Shown here piece after piece: positions 47,344-52,915 of a stretch of 52,915 bases of DNA. Source of the DNA: Liolophura sinensis (lineage: Eukaryota > Mollusca > Polyplacophora > Chitonida > Chitonidae); assembly GCF_032854445.1 (NCBI RefSeq), contig NC_088295.1, forward strand, positions 30,748,470-30,801,384, given 5' to 3'. Position 1 is the first letter of the stretch; each line of letters starts with the position of its first letter. The position numbers were made by a program, and so were the translations under genes. The notes beneath the pieces are model-generated. The model saw only the letters and a list, made by a program, of their open reading frames with translations. It was not told where the DNA came from and ran no database searches.

Positions 47344-50300
47344 TTATGCACGGTGTATGTAGGGGTAGGGCTCTGGTGTTCCATCGTCCATGTGATGCGT
47401 TCGCTCTCCATGTTGGGTCTCTGGTGCGATGACTTCATCAGACGACGACTCGTTTAACTGGACCGACTCGTTTGTGTCCGAGTCTGACCCCGGCTCCTGC
47501 AAGGGCAGATGACCAAACGAGAGAAGTATAAACAGTTGGTTGTGAACAGTCAGTGCAACAAAATGCCTCAGCGGCTATAGCAGGGCCAACAGCTATTACC
47601 AACATTTAAATTGAAGAACTAGCGCTGAAAAACGTTTGTAGTATGTTCTTGTTGAAGGTTTGCGACGTGCATTGAATCAGATGCTAGGGATCAAATAATC
47701 TTACAAAATGTGCTTTTACTGTGCTTTGGAAGCCATAGAAAATCTATTAGAAATTATATGCTTTATGCATGTTAACATTCATCCTTTTGAGTGTATGTGT
47801 TTCGTTTTTTTTTTTTTGTTGTTTTTTTTTTCTTCTTGATTTGTGTATAAAGCATAGAAACACGTCAGACTTTGAACAGGTGTTTGGTCTATGATGGAAA
47901 CAACTGGCATTAACCAATAATGTGGACAGTGTCCCAACATTAATGCGTCTGATCAAAATTGCAGATCTTGAATCATGGACAGAAAAGAAGTAGAAAGACA
48001 AAAAAGTCTGTATAACCAGGAATTAGTGCTGTCCTCTTACCGTTTCCTGCAGATACTGGAAAACGTCTGGTCCTTCACCCCTGCAGTACGCTCGTCCCGA
48101 TTCCAAGTCGGAGCTTTCTTCCTCATTACTGCTCGCGGAGCTGCTGAAGCTGACGGAGTCCCTCAGAAGTAACATGGAGCTGGTCAGGATACGACCTTCC
48201 ACCGTCTGTCGGCGTCGGACCTCTCGTTCACGCATCCGTTTGTGCTTTTTCGTGAAGGTGAACCTTCTTCGCTTTCTCGAGCTCTTCATGCTGAACAGCA
48301 CGGCCAACATCGGATTTTCAAACCCGAACCAGAAGGACACAGGGAAGCCGTCCACGATGGCTTCGTTATCCATGAAAGGTTCTACACGGAGGCTGCGGTA
48401 CAAGTCCGAGCTTTGGAACACCTCTCGGACGATCCTGTCCACCCGAGTCTCTTTGTACGACACGTGCTCGGTGACCGGTCGGGCAGCCAAGTCGAACGAG
48501 GTGAAGCCCAGCCCGATGTCCAGAACTGGATGACCGTCCACTGGAGAAGGGTCTCCAAGAAGCTCCTGCTGCTGCAAGGCCTTCTCGAAGCATGTGTAGT
48601 AGCGTTCCAGGCTTACCTTGTACTTGTTATTGAAAATGCCCATTTTGGGCTTGGAGAACCCGCCCCCCAGGATTGCAATTTGACGACTGGACTGTGAGAA
48701 CAGTATTCCGGCTTTAACGTATCTGTGGATAATATACATGTAGTCAGATGTCAATTAAAATGAGCATAGTTATCGTCACTGGTATAGTGTCAACTTCATT
48801 TGAGGTCCTATCTTCGAAAGCGTTTTGTGGCATATTTACACAATGATTATTACTTTTTGCTAATTTTCAAGTTTATGTGGCTGAATTTATGTTCCCTTCT
48901 ATTTGTAAAGGAATATAATGCAAGTTGTAACCCTATCTGCAATTGACACACGTGTTATGCAAATGAGGTTTCACAAATAGGCCTATGTAAAACGAATGTC
49001 GTGGCATTAAGCAAACAGTAAGGGCTTTTTTACGACTCAAATTTCTGCTGGACTGAAGACTATCCACAGGTAGTATATACATGGAAAAACCACACGATGG
49101 AAGAAAGTTAAGACTACGAAATAGAGGATGAAATGCCTACCTGGCTCACTGTTAACATCGTCGAACCATGGGATGACTACGTTGCCTCGCGCTCAATTAT
49201 GACGTCACAGAGTTTGTACAAATCATGGGATCATCCCAGCTCGCTGTTCATCAACCTTGTCGCCACTGGACTGTGACAGTACGTCACAGTATGGCTACAG
49301 CTATTTGTTATGACGTCAAAACACTGCCATGATCAAAGAAGACGCTCTCTTTCCCCTTCATAGAGTGGTTTGTACTGAAAACAACCGTTCTACATTTGTC
49401 TATTATTTGTTCTGTGTCGTTAGATGTTTTCGTTCAGTATATCTGAGGACGATTATTAGGCCACCAAAAGTGCTAGTTACACCTTTGAAGAGGAACGAGG
49501 TCATGTTTATTTCTTGGAAAACAGTTTCTCGGTAGCTGCGACCATTGCAAAAACATGAGGCCTATGCTGAAGTATAGGCTGTCAAAAATTTCACCAACCG
49601 ACCAACAGACTGTCAGACTGAGTTATTTGTCGCAGTTGAAACCACGTTGACGTTTTCGGAAATTACCCTAACCGCTGCTTTGTAACTTTGTTACAAACAC
49701 GGCGATAGTGTATTTTTTCCCTCGTCGGGTGTCCCTGCTGTTAATAAACCCTATAGCCAGTAAAATGGTTTCAAGCTTCATGAAAGCTCATGGAGAGGCG
49801 TCTCATCCATGGACCAGGGGGAACTGGAAACTTTATTCCACTGCGAGAAACCTAAATTATCCCTTTACATGTAGGCAACTGGAAAATGAATCCCACACGA
49901 ATGTCACAACATCCTTTCTCGTGACACGTTGCATTTTAATCCATTCTTGGTGAAAGATTGAGCAATGGTGTAACCAATTCATGTGTGGTACAATTTGTCA
50001 CAAAGGTGATATTGATGTAACAATAAGGTATTATGAAACCCAGATTTATGTGCATGTAGATATAAAGAAGCAGATTGTGCAGACAAGCTACCAAAGCCCT
50101 CACATGCATGTCATCAAAGACTTACAGCATGGAGAGTATGTATGTATGCTTGGGGTTTTACGTCGCACTTAACAATTGTCCAGTCACATGACGACGTGGA
50201 TGGATTAGGTGCTTCTACACATGCACATACACCAGTATTGTGTCCTCCTGTGGCAGGGCGAGTCCATGCTGGCAAAGAGCTGCAGTCACTTAAAGTATCA

Positions 50301-52915
50301 TGCCGGAGACATCAGGCATGACACCCTACCCAGTCGCTGACACCAGTGTCACCCATTCCTGTTTCCTTGTTCTGACCTCTTTGTGTTGAACACCAAGGGA
50401 GTTAGCAACAAGTACCATTTTAAACTTTTCCTTTTAAGCCGACCAGGGTTTGATCCCGGGTCTCCCGACTACTGACGATTTATTTACTTATTTATTTCAT
50501 TGGCGTACTCAAGAATATTTCACTCATACGACGGCGGCCAGCAAACCGGGCAGAGCATGGGAAGAAAACCAACGACCATCCCTAGGCTGCTGGCCCGACT
50601 TCGAGGTGGACGTTCTAACCATTAGGCCACACAAGCGTCCCGTAGAGTAAAGCCAGATTAACGACGACTGGGGCCACTTTCACAAAACATTGTAAATCAC
50701 TTTTTCATAACCTTTCTCGTAAATGACGTCGCTTTATGGTACTATAACCTAAACGTCTTTCATGAAAGAAGATGTAACGGGTGAAATTTACGCCGGTTAG
50801 GTTTATTATATATATAAACTGCTCATGTAAAAAGCAGCAATTTACAGTACCTCTGGCACCATGACTAAATTTGCACACACATTTATGGGGCATAACCAGT
50901 GGAACATCCCCTTCGTGTTATTGTGCTTTACACATATCAGAAAAACTAATTCCACAGCATTAAATAGGGTATGATCGAGTGCGTGGAGAACAAGGCTTTG
51001 TCGACTGAGCCAGAGAGGAAACGGCTATGAAGTTCTCATACATAGAACGTTACTATGACAAACTGTACAAAATTCGTTTTAAATAACACGTATAGCAGAC
51101 TGGTAGATGCCATTTAGAAAGTGAAGTGACAGTATCATTGTTATTAGGTATTACACTTGGCACCAAATCGCCAGCAGTGCATGACTACCGTCTAGGCAAC
51201 TCTACTAATGCTCCTTCCACAGATATAGAAGGTGGATGACGTGTAGACTTCACGACAAACATGCGTCACCCCTCTGAGGATTAGAAAAGACAAAGTGGAT
51301 TTTAAGTAGTAGATTTATCGTTATTAGGGATTACACGTTCTTTTCCAAATTTTTACATCACCCAAGGCAATTAATATCCACGTCCTACCCGTTACAGCAC
51401 GAGACAAACTGATCTTAGCACTGTCTTGATGCTGGGACAGTCGTCCATTTTTTGCAACTTCCAACATTTATTCTAAGCATAAGATACCTGTTCATGCACC
51501 ATTTGAGCGCCTTTGATCTCTTCACCCCTACAAGGTATTCAATCCAACAAAATATAAAACAAAACAAAATTTGTGTAAATTTTATCGAACATAATGTTTA
51601 TTTTACTCTATTTATACAACACAGTGAGAAGATTAAGTTCTTTTAAAGCTATTTATGTTAACATCGCACTTGTATTCAAGGTGTCTGGACCACGGTGTAT
51701 CGGCGTACTTCAATCTGACTTCTCTTATCTGGCCAATCCCCTTGTAAGCTTTGACTGCCACCCTCTCGCAGTCGTCGTTACAGATCGTTTTTCTCTGGAA
51801 GGTTGGGCGAGCTGGGAAATACCACAACTGGAAGCTGCAGGAAGTAAGGTACAGAAATATACTTAGGACAAGTAGGCTGCGTAAAGGAAAGCCCATAACA
51901 GCGAGCAAGAATGAGTTGTTGAAAATCCCATTTGACTTTGAAAGCCATGATGGCTTTTTGGCAGGTATATGATTTTCCTAGCCCTGCCATTTTTAACTCG
52001 TAACGTACAACTGGAAGTCAACAAGAAATTTTGAATTAAAGATGCTCCTTGGTTCTTACCATAATCCAGTCCACTTTGGGCGATGTGGTGTCAACCCCCT
52101 TTGAATTTTTTTCGGAAACTGTATCAGTTGAATTAAAGGAAACCTCTGCTGATTGATTGATGTTGACAGCACTCCCTGTTTCAGCCACCAATGAGTTTTT
52201 TGAAGTCTTCTTAAGGGCATCAGCTAGTGGTCCCTTGATTGGGCTGGCAAAAATACACGAAGATGAGCGGCCAAGGACTGAAGGGCGTCTCCGTCGACGA
52301 CATTCTCTTGTGATAAAACCCTTCTTCTTTACTGACTTGTTCGGGAAAAGCTGTCTCAGCTGAAACCAAAGAAAAAAAGACCAAATTCAATCTTCACATG
52401 ATTCTGATGTTTTAAGAAACAGCCATATTTTATCGAATTACGTAGACATATAAATTGGACAATTATTTTCAAACACATTAGCCCCTTACTTGGTTGTTGT
52501 GTTGTACCAAGAGCACCTGGTTGTTGTGTTGAAAAAATGTACTGCGTTTTGATTGAGACTTTAACGCAATGGCTTCATAAATCACATATACTATAGATTC
52601 TCGAAATTAAGATAGTTTGTAAGAGGAAATTAAGGGGTTTTTTACCTCAATTTCGAGAGCCTGCCTTTTGGGGTGTGTAATGATGACTCCTAATCCATGC
52701 TGTAGTGCTTCCCCGGCAGCCCCCATCTGTAGACCCTGATTCCGTCTCCACACTTCAAACAGGAAGGGACCAAACTGTGGTATCATGCCCTCGATATGCA
52801 CATACATCATATGGATGGGATCGCTCGTGATGGCGTCGCTAGTGAGGAACTTTTTGAGAGAGACATTGGATCTCTTGTGTCTGAGGCTACTTAGCTGGTA
52901 CAGACTGGACAACAT
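47344..52915 (-). CDS. unrecognised multi-exon gene, 3' part (5' end at or beyond the window edge)
   Basis: I do not recognise the product. Reconstructed exons on the minus strand: 52646-52915, 52060-52359, 51670-51827, 48041-48722, 47344-47496 (stop TAA). They join in frame to 520 residues. Four donors are ordinary (GTAAAA, GTAAGA, GTAAGA), but that of the third exon, GTGCGA, is weak; it is supported by phase (it must end two bases into a codon) and by sense of the translation. Residues are counted from the window edge. Basic runs are at 101-115 (KKKGF..RRRRRP) and in exon 4 (SSRKRRRF, KKHKRMREREVRRRQ), both like nuclear localisation signals. A Ser/Glu/Asp-rich tail follows. No signal peptide, membrane span or catalytic motif is apparent. 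An ATG lies at 52913-52915, but the true start may be outside. Reading through the fourth donor would give a short alternative end at 48023. Confidence 0.75.
49200..49318. promoter_or_regulatory. three cyclic-AMP-response-type motifs within 120 bp
   Basis: Full palindromes TGACGTCA stand at 49200-49207 and 49311-49318, with a half site TACGTCAC at about 49280-49287 between them. Such sites bind CREB/ATF bZIP proteins and are typical of promoters. Lying in an intron, they may mark an internal promoter of the right-hand gene or an enhancer. Confidence 0.4.
50133..50470 (-). mobile_element. SINE type B, nearly full length
   Basis: The plus-strand view shows GCTTGGGGTTTTACGTCGCA, CAGTCACATGACGACG, CCTCCTGTGGCAGGGCGAGT, AGACATCAGGCATGACACCC, GAACACCAAGGGAG and the B-box region CCAGGGTTTGATCCCGGGTC. 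The tRNA-like head lies on the right. It seems cut short where the type A SINE at 50476 begins. Confidence 0.85.
50476..50643 (-). mobile_element. SINE type A with tRNA-like head, inserted beside a type B element
   Basis: Read on the minus strand: head GACGCTTGTGTGGCCTAATGG then TTAGAACG, GGGATGGTCGTTGGTTTTCT, CTCTGCCCGGTTTGCTGGCC, GCCGTCGTATGAGTGAAATA, TTCTTGAGTACGCCAATGAA and an AATAAGTAAATAAAT tail. The middle of the element is shortened. Its tail abuts the head end of the type B element. Confidence 0.8.

Larger units (their letters stand above)
48723..51669 (-). other. 2.9-kb intron of the right-hand gene
   Basis: This intron lies between the third and fourth recognised exons. It contains a CRE-type motif cluster (49200-49318), a type B SINE (50133-50470) and an opposed type A SINE with its tRNA-like head (50476-50643). 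The frames of up to 81 codons here, for example 49708-49953 on plus, have no supporting features. Confidence 0.6.

Noticed and set aside
48242-48697. 151-codon frame on the plus strand
   Set aside because: It is a shadow of the large minus-strand exon 48041-48722, whose ends have proper splice sites.
51751-51972. 73-codon frame on the plus strand
   Set aside because: It lies opposite the minus-strand exon 51670-51827, which is supported by splice phase.

Overview
The window is animal nuclear DNA, most likely from a mollusc. It is AT-rich with small exons and long introns with GT/AG borders. It carries many copies of two tRNA-derived SINE types whose 3' tails (GAGTACGACGTTAAAC and GAGTACGGCGTAAAACACC) I associate with bivalve and gastropod genomes. 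The short motif GGGAGATAAC, which I remember as common in molluscs, also recurs. No bacterial, viral or organellar gene is visible. The species cannot be named from this sequence.

Layout. Positions 1 to about 22,200 hold no gene I can support. They contain a dispersed repeat family (3.3-4.5 kb and 19.4-20.0 kb), SINE pieces, and several GC-richer, motif-dense, non-coding blocks that look like regulatory DNA (about 1.6-2.1, 8.1-9.3, 11.9-12.5 and 13.0-13.7 kb). At 22211-23053 on the minus strand is a complete single-exon Olig-family bHLH transcription factor gene. Head to head with it, 3.4 kb away, is CTU1 (cytosolic tRNA 2-thiolation enzyme) on the plus strand. I reconstruct CTU1 as 15 coding exons from 26460 to 46329, giving 371 residues with every exon junction in frame. 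Its first intron is 11.4 kb, while the other fourteen introns are 246-1363 bp. That intron holds a 41-bp minisatellite, SINEs, an inverted repeat and more enhancer-like blocks.

From 47344 to the right edge, on the minus strand and converging with CTU1, is the 3' part of a five-exon gene (520 residues in the window). I do not recognise its product. It has two strongly basic stretches and an acidic, serine-rich tail.

How the parts may work together: a developmental bHLH gene sits in a large non-coding territory beside a housekeeping gene with one outsized, motif-rich intron. This is the arrangement expected of a genomic regulatory block, with enhancers of the bHLH gene lodged in a bystander gene. 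That is inference. The main uncertain points are the identity of the right-hand gene, one of its splice sites, and whether the enhancer-like blocks are truly conserved.
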